Of a DNA stretch of 64,000 nt, positions 1-8,565 are shown piece by piece. Source of the DNA: an uncultured Bacteroides sp. (GTDB lineage: Bacteria; Bacteroidota; Bacteroidia; Bacteroidales; Bacteroidaceae); contig CAJKXC010000002.1 in assembly GCA_905203765.1 (NCBI GenBank), positions 1-64,000 of the forward strand, read 5' to 3'. The notes under the pieces were generated by a model. The model saw only the letters and a program-made list of their open reading frames with translations, searched no databases and had not been told where the DNA came from. Numbering within the stretch: position 1 is the first letter of the stretch; each line of letters begins with the position of its first letter. The position numbers and the translations under genes were made by a program.

Positions 1-59
1 ATCGAACCGGGGACACAAGGATTTTCAGTCCTTTGCTCTACCAACTGAGCTATGACACC
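1..59 (-). tRNA. tRNA-Phe (GAA), 3' part cut by window edge
   Basis: Read on the minus strand this starts GGTGTCATAGCTCAG, continues with a D-loop (TTGGTAGAG) and an anticodon arm GGACTGAAAATCC whose seven-base loop CTGAAAA carries the anticodon GAA, and reaches the T-arm GGTTCGAT before the window ends. About 17 bases of the 3' side (rest of the T-arm, acceptor strand) lie outside. A TATCTTTG box sits 17 nt before the 5' end. Confidence 0.95.
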
Positions 60-76
60 TTTTTTGATTGCGGGTG

Positions 77-84
77 CAAAGATA
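77..84 (-). promoter_or_regulatory. -7 box for the tRNA-Phe gene
   Basis: The minus strand reads TATCTTTG, a perfect match to the Bacteroides -7 consensus TAnnTTTG, 17 bases before the first base of the tRNA. The placement suggests a short leader. Confidence 0.6.
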
Positions 85-126
85 TATAGTTTTTTTTATA
101 CCGCAAGGCTTTTGAGGGAAAAATAT

Positions 127-167
127 CGAAAAAAGGTGTCTCTTCCCTATATAGGACGAGACACCTT
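127..167 (-). terminator. Intrinsic terminator of mdh
   Basis: Perfect 10-bp stem AAGGTGTCTC/GAGACACCTT (133-142 with 158-167), followed on the minus strand by a run of T. It lies 30 nt after the mdh stop codon and before the tRNA promoter. Confidence 0.85.
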
Positions 168-196
168 GTTACTAAATGGGAATCGAATCCTTCGAT

Positions 197-1198
197 TTAG
201 TCGATATTCGGATTGATGCTGTGCCAGTCTTTGATGGCAGGCAACACGCCCATTCCTATTACTTCGTCGCGCAGGGTGCAGAGGTGGGCATAGCTTTCTT
301 TCAGCTTGGCTTCCTCTTCGGGAGTGCCGTTCAGCTCTTTGTAGTGTACGCCGTCTTTGGTGATTTCGGTTTCCATCGCCATCATGATGTGGTCGAATCC
401 GTGGCTGTGTACATATGTACCGGCAGGCCAGCGGAAGGGTTTGCCACCCATAGCGGCTGCTATCATTTCGATAGAAACGTATGCCGGGCTTTGGAAGGAA
501 GAGCGACCGCGCAGGGCGATGATGTTGGCGCCGCCTTTGGTTACTTTCGTCTGGATTTCTGCCCATTGTTCTTTGGTCAGGGCGGGAGTACCGATGATGT
601 CGAGCAACGGTTTGCCTTCTACTTTCGCGGTAGAGGCATATACGGCCATTTGTTCGCCGTGACCGCCGTAAGTGCGGCAGTTCTCGATCTTGTCGGGAGC
701 GATACCGAAGTGCTTGGAAAGTTCGCTACGCAGACGGGTGCTGTCGAGAGCCGCCAGCGTAGTAACTTGCGAGGGCTTCAAACCGGAATACAACAACGTA
801 ATCAGACCGGTGATGTCGGCGGGATTGAAGATGACAACTACGTGCTTCACGTCCGGGCAGTAGGCTTTCACGTTCTTGCCGAATTCTTCGGCGATGGCGG
901 CGTTGCCTTTCAGCAAGTCTTCGCGGGTCATGCCGGCTTTACGGGCGGCACCGCCGGAAGATACTACATACTTGGCGCCGGTCAGCGCTTCCTTGATGTC
1001 GGAAGTGTAAGTGAGGTTCAGACCTTCGAAACCACAGTGGAACAGTTCTTCTGCCACACCTTCCAGTCCGGGAGCATAGGGGTCGTACAGACAGATGTTC
1101 GGAGTGAGGTGCATCATGATTGCCGTTTGTGCCATGTTGGAGCCGATCATGCCGGCTGCGCCGACGATAGTCAATTTTTCAGTTGTAAGAAATTCCAT
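197..1198 (-). CDS. mdh: Malate dehydrogenase
   Basis: 333 residues. Interconverts malate and oxaloacetate with NAD(H) in the cytoplasm, part of the branched TCA/fumarate pathway that Bacteroides uses to make succinate and propionate. The N-terminal nucleotide-binding motif GAAGMIG (about residues 13-19), the substrate-binding Arg region and the catalytic His segment YGGHGEQMAV (about residue 180) are present. The length is slightly longer than standard MDH and typical of the Bacteroides enzyme. It is transcribed alone from a CAAAGATA (minus TATCTTTG) box at 1273-1280 and ends in a strong hairpin terminator. It is divergent from the S1-domain gene. Identification is confident. Confidence 0.96.
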   Translation of the reverse strand: MEFLTTEKLTIVGAAGMIGSNMAQTAIMMHLTPNICLYDPYAPGLEGVAEELFHCGFEGLNLTYTSDIKEALTGAKYVVSSGGAARKAGMTREDLLKGNAAIAEEFGKNVKAYCPDVKHVVVIFNPADITGLITLLYSGLKPSQVTTLAALDSTRLRSELSKHFGIAPDKIENCRTYGGHGEQMAVYASTAKVEGKPLLDIIGTPALTKEQWAEIQTKVTKGGANIIALRGRSSFQSPAYVSIEMIAAAMGGKPFRWPAGTYVHSHGFDHIMMAMETEITKDGVHYKELNGTPEEEAKLKESYAHLCTLRDEVIGMGVLPAIKDWHSINPNID

Positions 1199-1272
1199 AA
1201 TCTTTGAATTTATTTAAAGGTGAATAACGTCGATTTTTGCAGGAAGAATGAATCTGCTTCTCTTCTGCGCTA

Positions 1273-1280
1273 CAAAGATA
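1273..1280 (-). promoter_or_regulatory. -7 box for mdh
   Basis: The minus strand reads TATCTTTG, matching TAnnTTTG, about 75 nt upstream of the mdh start in the divergent intergenic region. Confidence 0.55.
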
Positions 1281-1348
1281 ACCTTTTTAGCGAGTAGTTG
1301 TTCATAGAAAAAAGTTATCTTTTAGAGTGAAAAGTTATTCCTTATCTC

Positions 1349-1356
1349 TATCTTTG
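1349..1356 (+). promoter_or_regulatory. -7 box for the CvfB-like gene
   Basis: TATCTTTG on the plus strand, 28 nt before the ATG at 1385, matching the Bacteroides -7 consensus. Confidence 0.55.
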
Positions 1357-1384
1357 TCACATAATGACGTAAAATGGACTTTGT

Positions 1385-2221
1385 ATGAGCATTGAATTAG
1401 GAAAATACAATACGCTGAAAGTAGTAAAAGAGGTGGATTTCGGTCTGTATCTGGATGGCGGGGAAGAGGGGGAAATACTGCTCCCGTCCCGTTATGTCCC
1501 CGAAAACTACGAACTGGGTGGCGACTTGGAAGTATTTATATACCTGGATAATGAAGAACGGTTGGTAGCTACTACACTGACGCCGCTGGTGCAGGTAGGA
1601 CAGTTTGCCTGCCTGGAAGTGGCATGGGTGAACGAATACGGCGCTTTCCTGAACTGGGGGCTGATGAAGGATCTTTTTGTTCCTTTCCGCGAACAGAAGA
1701 TGAAGATGCAGGTGGGGAAGAAGTACGTTGTCCATGTCCATCTGGATGATGAGAGCTACCGGATTGTAGCTTCGGCAAAGGTGGACCGCTATCTCTCCAA
1801 AGAAAAGGCAACGTATGAGCCGGGACAGGAAGTGGATATCCTTATCTGGCAAAAGACCGATTTGGGTTTTAAAGCGATTATAGAGAATCAATATAGCGGT
1901 TTGCTGTACGAAAGCGAGATATTCCAGCCCCTACGTACGGGCATGACGCTGAAGGCTTATGTGAAGCAAGTGCGCGAGGATGGCAAAATCGATCTCATAC
2001 TTCAGAAACCGGGCCAGGCGAAGGTGGAAGACTTCTCGAATACTTTGTTGGAGTATATCCGCGAACATGGCGGACGCACGCCTCTGAACGACAAAAGCCC
2101 GGCTGAAGAGATTTACGATACTTTCGGCGTTAGCAAGAAAACCTTCAAGAAGGCTGTGGGAGATTTGTACAAGAAGCACCTGGTGGTGCTGACGGAAGAG
2201 GGGATAGTGATTAGTGATTAA
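1385..2221 (+). CDS. CvfB-family S1 RNA-binding protein
   Basis: 278 residues. The layout fits the CvfB/YitL family: successive S1-type OB folds (roughly residues 1-60, 65-130, 145-210; for example KVVKEVDFGLYLDGG and WVNEYGAFLNWG) and a C-terminal winged helix (about 215-278, DKSPAEEIYDTFGVSKKTFKKAVGDLYK split over two helices). Family members bind nucleic acid and affect expression of virulence or stress genes in Gram-positives; the role in Bacteroides is not known. Cytoplasmic, no signal peptide. The last codons (IVISD) are made of a short direct repeat that continues past the stop codon (see 2206-2292), so the C-terminus may be recent. Confidence 0.85.
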   Translation: MSIELGKYNTLKVVKEVDFGLYLDGGEEGEILLPSRYVPENYELGGDLEVFIYLDNEERLVATTLTPLVQVGQFACLEVAWVNEYGAFLNWGLMKDLFVPFREQKMKMQVGKKYVVHVHLDDESYRIVASAKVDRYLSKEKATYEPGQEVDILIWQKTDLGFKAIIENQYSGLLYESEIFQPLRTGMTLKAYVKQVREDGKIDLILQKPGQAKVEDFSNTLLEYIREHGGRTPLNDKSPAEEIYDTFGVSKKTFKKAVGDLYKKHLVVLTEEGIVISD

Positions 2222-2292
2222 TGATTGGTTGGTGTTTCGGGCTGCGCTGTTGTGCAGCGTGAATATAAGCAAATCACTAATCCCTAATCACC
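2206..2292. repeat. Inverted repeat of GTGATTA-type units spanning a stop codon
   Basis: Left arm 2206-2226 and right arm 2272-2292 are inverted copies matching at 18 of 21 positions. Each arm consists of GTGATTA-like words with roughly 8-bp spacing. Between them is a small hairpin GCTGC/GCAGC. The left arm contains the last five codons and the stop of the upstream gene. Confidence 0.7.
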
Positions 2293-2333
2293 AATAGGGT
2301 TTTCCCTATTCAAGAATAGAGAGAAACAAATGG

Positions 2334-2359
2334 ATAGGGGAAATCATTCCCCTATTTTT
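2334..2359 (+). terminator. Hairpin with T-run before the serine-rich gene
   Basis: Stem ATAGGGG/CCCCTAT (2334-2340, 2349-2355) with an 8-nt loop, directly followed by TTTT. It would end the CvfB-like transcript. Confidence 0.65.
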
Positions 2360-2411
2360 GTTCTCACAGAAGAATAGACATATTTAGTATGAACTTGCAA
2401 AAATCGCTATT

Positions 2412-3344
2412 ATGAAACGAATCTTATTTATATTTATAGCCGCTATGATGAGTACCGCTGTTTGCAGTGCGGCAATGAGTAACAGCAAAGTGCGCAAAGA
2501 AACTCTTTTCCTCACGGACAAGATGGCTTACGAACTGAAGCTCAATACAGAGCAGTATAATGATGTGTACGAAATAAACTATGACTTTATTTCCGGCATA
2601 CGCTACCTGATGGATGACGTACTTCGTGGTGAGGAGTGGGCTTTGAACCGCTACTACGACTACCTGGATGTGCGCAACGACGATCTCCGTTGGGTGATGA
2701 ACAGCCAACAATACAACCGCTTCATGCAGGCTGCCTACTTCTACCGTCCGGTGTATGTCAGTGGCAGAAGCTGGTCTTTCAGGGTTTACATCACTTATAC
2801 CAATCGTAATCATTTTTATTTCCCCCGCCCATATCACTATCGCACGTATAGCGGCGGACATTATCGTACCCATTATAATAATGTGAGCTATTATCGCGGT
2901 CGTTACCAGCATCCCCATTACAGCGGTGTTTATCGCATACGGGATAACAAGACGTACCACACAACCCGCCGTTCCGACTTCGGTTCGGTCAATATCCGCC
3001 CCAACTCAAGCGTTCGTCCGGCAGGGAAGAAGGATGTGGTTACTACAAGACGCAGCAGCAGTAACGTTCGCAGCAGTAGTAGCAGCAATCGCAGTAATAG
3101 TAGTAGCGTCCGTAGTAATACCACCAATACTAACCGCAACAGCAGCAATGTACGTAGCAGCAGTAGCACCCGTCGTAGCAGTTCTGCCGATGGTGGTACC
3201 CGCCGCGAGAGTGTAAAGAAAGAAAACACAAAAACTAAAGATTCTAATAAAAGCTCCGGCCGTACCAGGGTAAGTACGGATAGCAAAGAGAAGAAAAGTT
3301 CCGCTACCCGTTCTACCCGTTCCTCAGAGAGAACAAGGAAATAG
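2412..3344 (+). CDS. Secreted protein with Ser/Arg/Asn-rich tail, function unknown
   Basis: 310 residues, not recognised. Signal peptide at residues 1-21 (hydrophobic run ending CSAA). Residues 25-115 form a folded-looking helical region (ETLFLTDKMAYELKLN, EINYDFISGIRYLMDD). Residues 118-190 are rich in Tyr, His and Arg (HYRTYSGGHYR). Residues 200-310 are low complexity, dominated by Ser, Arg, Asn and Thr and encoded by AGC/AGT runs. The basic Ser-rich tail looks disordered and could bind a polyanion or the cell wall; that is inference. The gene stands alone between two terminators. The Met start at 2412 is chosen because it begins the signal peptide. Confidence 0.8.
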   Translation: MKRILFIFIAAMMSTAVCSAAMSNSKVRKETLFLTDKMAYELKLNTEQYNDVYEINYDFISGIRYLMDDVLRGEEWALNRYYDYLDVRNDDLRWVMNSQQYNRFMQAAYFYRPVYVSGRSWSFRVYITYTNRNHFYFPRPYHYRTYSGGHYRTHYNNVSYYRGRYQHPHYSGVYRIRDNKTYHTTRRSDFGSVNIRPNSSVRPAGKKDVVTTRRSSSNVRSSSSSNRSNSSSVRSNTTNTNRNSSNVRSSSSTRRSSSADGGTRRESVKKENTKTKDSNKSSGRTRVSTDSKEKKSSATRSTRSSERTRK

Positions 3345-3350
3345 AGGTCG

Positions 3351-3397
3351 TGAAAACAAAACTCCCCTCTTCTGTCGTTCAAGGCAGAAGAGGGGAG
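3351..3397 (-). terminator. Intrinsic terminator of the efflux operon
   Basis: Perfect 13-bp stem CTCCCCTCTTCTG/CAGAAGAGGGGAG (3362-3374, 3385-3397). On the minus strand it is followed by a T-rich run (3351-3361). It lies about 65 nt after the stop of the TolC-like gene. Confidence 0.85.
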
Positions 3398-3462
3398 AAA
3401 TCAAACACAACAACTAAAATTATACGTGTTGCAAGGTAATCTTGCCGGGGAATATTCCCCTT

Positions 3463-4791
3463 TTATTCGATAGGCTCTCCTTTATAGAAGTCCAATATCT
3501 TAGTGCGGAACAGATAATCGTATTTGGCTTGCAGTTCGTCGGACTGGGCCTTCATCAGATTCTGTTTCGCTTCGTTGTACTCCACTGCGTTGGCTTTCCC
3601 GTTCTCATACTTCTCACTCATTAGTCTGAAAGATTCTTCGCTGGCAAGGGCGGCGGTGTGGCTGCTGGTGTACTTGCTTTCGGCGGCGGTGGCGTTGTAC
3701 CATGCCTGCTGGATTTCTTTGTAAAGCGTCTTCTTGGCATTGTCCAGTTGCAGCGCGTAGTTATCGCGTTGCAGGCGTGCCGTGCGCACCCGGTTGCGGG
3801 TAGCCAGGCGGTTGAAGATGGGTACACTGAGATTGAAACCCACGTATTTGCTGAAGTTGTCGCTCATCTGCTGGCTGAAGGTGCGGTTGATGGTAGAGTA
3901 GTAGTTCGTACCGAGGCTACCGTTCAGGCTCAACTGCGGATAGAAGTTACTTTGGGCAATGCGTATGTTGTGGGTGCTGCCTTCCAGGCGGAACTGTGCT
4001 GCCTGAATAGCAGGCTTGCTGCCCAGCGCTGTCTGGAATATCTCGTCCGGTGGAGTCAGGGGCATCAATTCCAGATTGACGGCGGGAGATTCCAGGTCGA
4101 AACCTTCCGGTGTCTCCAATTCGATGAGTTGGCTGAGGTCGAGCAACGCCAGTTTATAATTGTTGTTGGTCTGCACTACGTTCATCTCGTCTTGTGCCAC
4201 ACGTGACTTGGCTTCCGCCAGCTCTGCCGGAGAAGCTTTGCCCAGTTCTGCCAGACGACTGATACGGTTGTATTGCTCTTTGCTCAACTCTACCTGTCCC
4301 AATGCCACTCCGTAAAGTTCTTCATTGAATAGTACTTGCAGGTAGGCAGAGGCTATGTTGATGGAAATATCTTCTTTCGCTTTCTCCAAATCGGCAATTG
4401 CAGCTTTCAGGTTCAGCTTCGCCAAGGCATACTGGTTGGGAATCTCCAAACCGGTAAATATCGGGATGCTGGTGTTCAGACTCATGTTGGTGCCGTGGCT
4501 GCTGGTGTTGACGTATACCGTAGAGTAGTCGCCCGTGTCTTCGTTCTTGATGGCGGTCTGCGTACGTCCCCAGTTCCAGCTTTGGCCGGCGCTACCGTTC
4601 AGGTTCGGCAGGCGTGCCCACTTGGCGGTGCTTACGTCTACGGCGCTCTGCTCGGCAGAGTTGGCGGTCTGGCGTATGCTGATGTTGTGCTCGATGGCGT
4701 AGTCTATGCACTGGCGCAATGTCCAGCGTTCCTGAGCTTGTGCCGAAGCGCAGCCCAGCAGGACGAGGTATAAGAATATCTTTTTATTCAT
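3463..4791 (-). CDS. TolC-family outer-membrane efflux channel
   Basis: 442 residues with signal peptide (residues 1-19, ending AQAQ). Contains the paired outer-membrane efflux protein repeats, with long helical hairpins rich in Ala, Glu and Gln (for example LAELGKASPAELAEAKSRVAQDE in pieces) and the ESFRLMSEKYENGKANAVEYNEAK segment typical of the second repeat. It forms the trimeric exit duct working with the adaptor and MacB-like transporter encoded just upstream. Last gene of a five-gene minus-strand operon (41 nt after the adaptor gene) and followed by a strong terminator. Confidence 0.92.
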   Translation of the reverse strand: MNKKIFLYLVLLGCASAQAQERWTLRQCIDYAIEHNISIRQTANSAEQSAVDVSTAKWARLPNLNGSAGQSWNWGRTQTAIKNEDTGDYSTVYVNTSSHGTNMSLNTSIPIFTGLEIPNQYALAKLNLKAAIADLEKAKEDISINIASAYLQVLFNEELYGVALGQVELSKEQYNRISRLAELGKASPAELAEAKSRVAQDEMNVVQTNNNYKLALLDLSQLIELETPEGFDLESPAVNLELMPLTPPDEIFQTALGSKPAIQAAQFRLEGSTHNIRIAQSNFYPQLSLNGSLGTNYYSTINRTFSQQMSDNFSKYVGFNLSVPIFNRLATRNRVRTARLQRDNYALQLDNAKKTLYKEIQQAWYNATAAESKYTSSHTAALASEESFRLMSEKYENGKANAVEYNEAKQNLMKAQSDELQAKYDYLFRTKILDFYKGEPIE

Positions 4792-4832
4792 GTTATATTA
4801 TCTATTTAAAGCTGGTTTCTGAAACATCTTGA

Positions 4833-5933
4833 TTAGTCTTTCAAAGCACCGCGAATCTTGTCGCCGGTATTGATTCCACTCTTGATGGCAATCTTGATAC
4901 CGTCGCTCATGCCTACCTGAATCGGTCTGCGGTCGAACTTCTGCTCCGGTATGCTGTCCGTCAATACATAGACAAAGGTACTGTCGTTGCTGAATTCAAT
5001 AGTGCTTTCCGGCAAAGCCAGCGTCTTGGTGGCGCGTTCCAATACAATTTCCGCATTGGCTGAGTAGCCCGAACGGATCTGTACACTGTCCGGTGCTGCT
5101 ACGGCGGCTTTTATTTCGAACTGGTTGGCGCCGTTTTCTTCTACGCCCTTCGGAGAGATGTACTCCAAGACGGCATTGAACGAAAGATTCTGCAAAGCGC
5201 CGATGGTCAGTTTCACTGGCATTCCTTCGTGTACACGTCCCACTTCCGTTTCGTCGATGTTGCCGCGGAAGATCAGGTCGTTCATATTGGCGATGGTGGC
5301 AATCGTGGTTCCGTCGTTGAAGGTGTTGCTCATGATAACTGAGTTACCCACTTTGATAGGTACGTCCAGAATCAGTCCGTCGATGGTAGAACGGATCAGC
5401 GTGCTACTGAACGAAGCGCTGTTCTTGGTGATACCTTCTTTGATAATTTCCAGGTTATCCTTGGCGGCCTGCAATTCTTCGCGGGCTTGCTTTATGGATA
5501 CTTCGCCCTTCTCGTACTCTTCGGCGCTGATCAGCTTGTCTTTATACAGCTTTTCGATGCGGGCAAAGTCTGTTTCGGCTTGTGTGGCGTTGATCTCTGC
5601 CAGGCGCACGCGGCTCTCTGCCGAGTTCAACTGTCCCAGTTCGGGGATTACCTTCACTTTGGCGATTACCTCACCTTGCTTCACGCTTTGTCCGGCTTCT
5701 TTGTATACTTCGGAAATGATACCGGAAATCTGCGGCTTGATAAGAACTTCATCTCTTGGCTCTACCTTACCGGTAGCTACGGTCGTTCTTTCGAGGTCTG
5801 TCACTTCGGGAACGATGGTTTCGTATACCGTTGCTTTGGGTTGGGACTTTTGGTACAGGAATACAAACGTCCAGATAAAGATGGCAGCTACTACTACCAG
5901 TAATGCGATTTTCAGATACTTTTTCGTTTTCAT
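4833..5933 (-). CDS. MacA/HlyD-like periplasmic adaptor
   Basis: 366 residues. One N-terminal membrane anchor (residues 8-28), a biotinyl-lipoyl-like segment around 60-90 (VEPRDEVLIKPQISGIISEVYKEAG in pieces), a coiled-coil hairpin (about 95-165, ESRVRLAEINATQAETDFARIEKLY split), the second half of the lipoyl domain, and a beta-barrel/membrane-proximal region to the end. It links the inner-membrane ABC transporter to the TolC-like channel. It is between permease and tolC genes in the same operon. The substrate (macrolide, peptide, lipid) cannot be read from the sequence. Confidence 0.92.
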   Translation of the reverse strand: MKTKKYLKIALLVVVAAIFIWTFVFLYQKSQPKATVYETIVPEVTDLERTTVATGKVEPRDEVLIKPQISGIISEVYKEAGQSVKQGEVIAKVKVIPELGQLNSAESRVRLAEINATQAETDFARIEKLYKDKLISAEEYEKGEVSIKQAREELQAAKDNLEIIKEGITKNSASFSSTLIRSTIDGLILDVPIKVGNSVIMSNTFNDGTTIATIANMNDLIFRGNIDETEVGRVHEGMPVKLTIGALQNLSFNAVLEYISPKGVEENGANQFEIKAAVAAPDSVQIRSGYSANAEIVLERATKTLALPESTIEFSNDSTFVYVLTDSIPEQKFDRRPIQVGMSDGIKIAIKSGINTGDKIRGALKD

Positions 5934-5975
5934 CTTATTATTGTATTATTATTTATTTCTACTTTATTTGTTTCT

Positions 5976-6021
5976 CATTAGTACATTGGCATATTACCAC
6001 ATTAGCACATTACCACGTTAT
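5976..6021. repeat. 8-bp period repeat (CAYATTRS words) abutting a stop codon
   Basis: The spacer between the adaptor and permease genes holds six consecutive 8-mers: TACATTGG, CATATTAC, CACATTAG, CACATTAC, CACGTTAT preceded by a partial CATTAG. The array ends on the first base of the permease stop codon (minus strand, 6021-6023). The same words occur between kdpA and kdpB (55700-55812). Confidence 0.75.
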
Positions 6022-7265
6022 CACTCATCCCTTATCGCCTCGATCGGTTTGATGGCCATGGCGCGGTAGGCAGGCGCGATTCCGGCGGTTACGCCCAGTG
6101 CCATCACCATTAGGGCAGCGCCTACTGCCATTCCGAAACTTACCTGGAAGTTGGCGGGCTGTCCGGAGCTTTTCATGCCCATATCCATCATTTGCAACAG
6201 GAATACGGAGAACGAGATGCCCGCCATGCCGGCAATCAGTGTCAGCACCATACTCTCGGTGAGTATTTGTTCCATGATGGTGCGTGGGGTGGCGCCTATG
6301 GCGCGGCGGATACCTATCTCGGTGGTGCGTTCCTTTACGGTCACCATCATGATGTTCGATACGCCGATCACACCACTTATCAAAGTACCCAAGCCAATCA
6401 TCCATACCAGTATGTTGATGCTCTTGAAAAGACTGTCGACCATTGAGAACATTGCTTCCGCATTCAGCATTGAGATGGCTTGATTGTCGTCCGGGTGTAT
6501 CATGTGGTGCTGCTTGATGACACTTTCTATGTAGGGTTGGCGTTCCGTCACCTTGTAGCCCGGCTTCATGGTGAAGCACATCAGGCCGATGTCATCTCCT
6601 ATGTTGTAGGCTGCGGCATAGGTGGTGAAGGGGATACTGATGCTCTCGTCCGCACTACCGTTAATTTGTATGTTCCCGCCAGTGTCACCTGACACCCCAA
6701 TGACTTGGTAGTAGATGCTGCCCGCTTTTACGAACTTCCCGCAAGGATTGACGTCCTTACCGAACAGGTCTTCGCTGATCTTTTTGCCAATGAAGCACAC
6801 CTTGCGTTTCTCTAATATGTCAATATCATTAATGAAACGTCCGTACTTCACTTTCTGCTCTTCTATATAAGTATAGTCGGGATAAAGTCCTTTGACGACG
6901 GCGTCCGAACTCTTCTTGTCTTGATAGACGATGGTTTCTCCCCACCGGCTCTGCTGGCTGGTTACGACGCCTACCCCTTCTACTTTGCGTACCCGTTCTA
7001 TATCTGACTGATCCAGGCTCCACCATCTGCCTTTGCGGAAACCTTTGTACGCTTCGCCGGTCTTCTGCGGCCAAACGAATGCCGAGTTCTGTGCAAAACC
7101 CTCGAAGGTGCTGCTCATCAGTCCTTTGAAGCCATTGCCGCCGCCCATCAGGGTCACCAGCATAAAGATGCCCCAGAATACGCCGAAGGCCGTCAACAAA
7201 CTACGTGTCTTGTTGCGCGTGATGGTCGTCAGGATTTCGTTGAATGTATCTAAGTCGAATTTCAT
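6021..7265 (-). CDS. MacB-type ABC transporter permease (FtsX family), second copy
   Basis: 414 residues. N-terminal membrane helix (about 20-42, SLLTAFGVFWGIFMLVTLMG split), a large periplasmic MacB-type core domain (about 50-270), then three C-terminal helices with the FtsX signature region VSNIMMVTVKERTTEIGIRRAIGAT (in pieces, about 300-325). Half of a heterodimeric mechanotransmission permease working with the ATPase at 8566. It is a paralogue of the neighbouring permease gene, 36 nt downstream of it. The final residues KPIEAIRDE are typical of the family. Confidence 0.92.
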   Translation of the reverse strand: MKFDLDTFNEILTTITRNKTRSLLTAFGVFWGIFMLVTLMGGGNGFKGLMSSTFEGFAQNSAFVWPQKTGEAYKGFRKGRWWSLDQSDIERVRKVEGVGVVTSQQSRWGETIVYQDKKSSDAVVKGLYPDYTYIEEQKVKYGRFINDIDILEKRKVCFIGKKISEDLFGKDVNPCGKFVKAGSIYYQVIGVSGDTGGNIQINGSADESISIPFTTYAAAYNIGDDIGLMCFTMKPGYKVTERQPYIESVIKQHHMIHPDDNQAISMLNAEAMFSMVDSLFKSINILVWMIGLGTLISGVIGVSNIMMVTVKERTTEIGIRRAIGATPRTIMEQILTESMVLTLIAGMAGISFSVFLLQMMDMGMKSSGQPANFQVSFGMAVGAALMVMALGVTAGIAPAYRAMAIKPIEAIRDE

Positions 7266-7301
7266 AATCTTCTGTAATTCTATAGTTGTTAGTATCTGCC
7301 T

Positions 7302-8555
7302 TTAGTCTGCCCGCAGTGCTTCTATCGGGCGTGTCCTTACAGCCTTCAGTGCGGGGAACAGTCCTGCCAGCGTGCCTGCTATTATCAAGGTCAGTGTGGC
7401 GCGGATGGCTATGCCCAAGTCTACCGTGGGGTTCAGGAACATGGTTGCCTGGTCTACACCGATGTCCATAACTTGCTTTCCCGACACCATATCCATATAT
7501 TCCGTGGCGCCGATACCTGCCACCATTCCCAGATAACCGAAGAAGGCGGTGATAACCACACTCTCTACGATGACGAGCTTCAATATAGACCAGGGACGTG
7601 CTCCCAGTGCCTTGCGTATACCGAATTCCCGGGTTCGTTCCTTTACTGTAATCAGCATGATGTTCGATACGCCTACGATGCCACTCAGCAGGGTAAAGAG
7701 CCCGATAATCCAGATGGCAGTCCGCATATAGCCGCTACCTTTGTTCATTTGCAGCATTTGGGTGAAGCGGTTCCATATCCAGATGGCTCCATCATCGGTC
7801 TTGTCAAACCGCTGGTGGGCGCCGATGGCAGTCCGGTAGTCCGCTTCGAAGGCTTCGTTTTCTTCTACGGTGTTCAAGTCTTTGATGGTCATAAGGATGT
7901 TGTTCAGCTTGTCGCCTTTGTTATAGACCAGTTGCAGGGTGCTGAAGGGAATGTATACATCTTGTCCGCCGGTGTTTCCTTTATCCTTATATACACCTAC
8001 TACCTGGAACATCACGCCGCCCATATTGAGCATCTTTCCCAGTGGGGTAGCTCCGTGTTTGAAGAGGGACTTCACCGAGCGTTCGTTGATGACGGCTACT
8101 TTTCGCTTCTCCTGGATGTCCAGTTCGTTGATGAAGCGGCCTTTGACCAGCTTGGGACGTTCTATTTCTATATAGTTGGGATGTACGCCTATCAGCATTT
8201 CGTTGACGTATTCGTTGCCATAGCTGATGACCATACTGTTCTGGCGTATTACGGCTCCCACGCTTTCCACGTGGTCCTTCATGGTTTGGGTGATATCGAT
8301 GTCCTTGTTGTTCAGTTGTATTCTTCGTCCTTGCTTCAGTCCGTCGTAGGGCTTGCTGGTCCATCCGCCTGACACACGTATGGAGTTCATGGCGAGCGAA
8401 GACATCTGTTCGTTCTGTGCATTCATGATTCCGTTGCCGGTTCCCAACAGAAAGATAAGGATGAAGATACCCCATGCCACGGCAAAACCCGTAAGGGCGG
8501 TACGCAATTTATTGCGTCGGATGGTGGCGAATATTTCTTGCCAAAGGTCTATCAT
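7302..8555 (-). CDS. MacB-type ABC transporter permease (FtsX family), first copy
   Basis: 417 residues, same layout as its downstream paralogue: N-terminal membrane helix (about 18-38), periplasmic MacB core (about 45-280), FtsX region VSNIMLITVKERTREFGIRKALGA (in pieces, about 305-330), two further helices, and the ending RPIEALRAD. It pairs with the second permease and the separate ATPase. It starts 10 nt after the ATPase stop codon, so translational coupling is likely. Confidence 0.92.
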   Translation of the reverse strand: MIDLWQEIFATIRRNKLRTALTGFAVAWGIFILIFLLGTGNGIMNAQNEQMSSLAMNSIRVSGGWTSKPYDGLKQGRRIQLNNKDIDITQTMKDHVESVGAVIRQNSMVISYGNEYVNEMLIGVHPNYIEIERPKLVKGRFINELDIQEKRKVAVINERSVKSLFKHGATPLGKMLNMGGVMFQVVGVYKDKGNTGGQDVYIPFSTLQLVYNKGDKLNNILMTIKDLNTVEENEAFEADYRTAIGAHQRFDKTDDGAIWIWNRFTQMLQMNKGSGYMRTAIWIIGLFTLLSGIVGVSNIMLITVKERTREFGIRKALGARPWSILKLVIVESVVITAFFGYLGMVAGIGATEYMDMVSGKQVMDIGVDQATMFLNPTVDLGIAIRATLTLIIAGTLAGLFPALKAVRTRPIEALRAD

Positions 8556-8565
8556 ACTCTTTCTT

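Noticed and set aside
176..1207. Plus-strand frame opposite mdh
   Set aside because: Shadow of malate dehydrogenase; the product has no motif.
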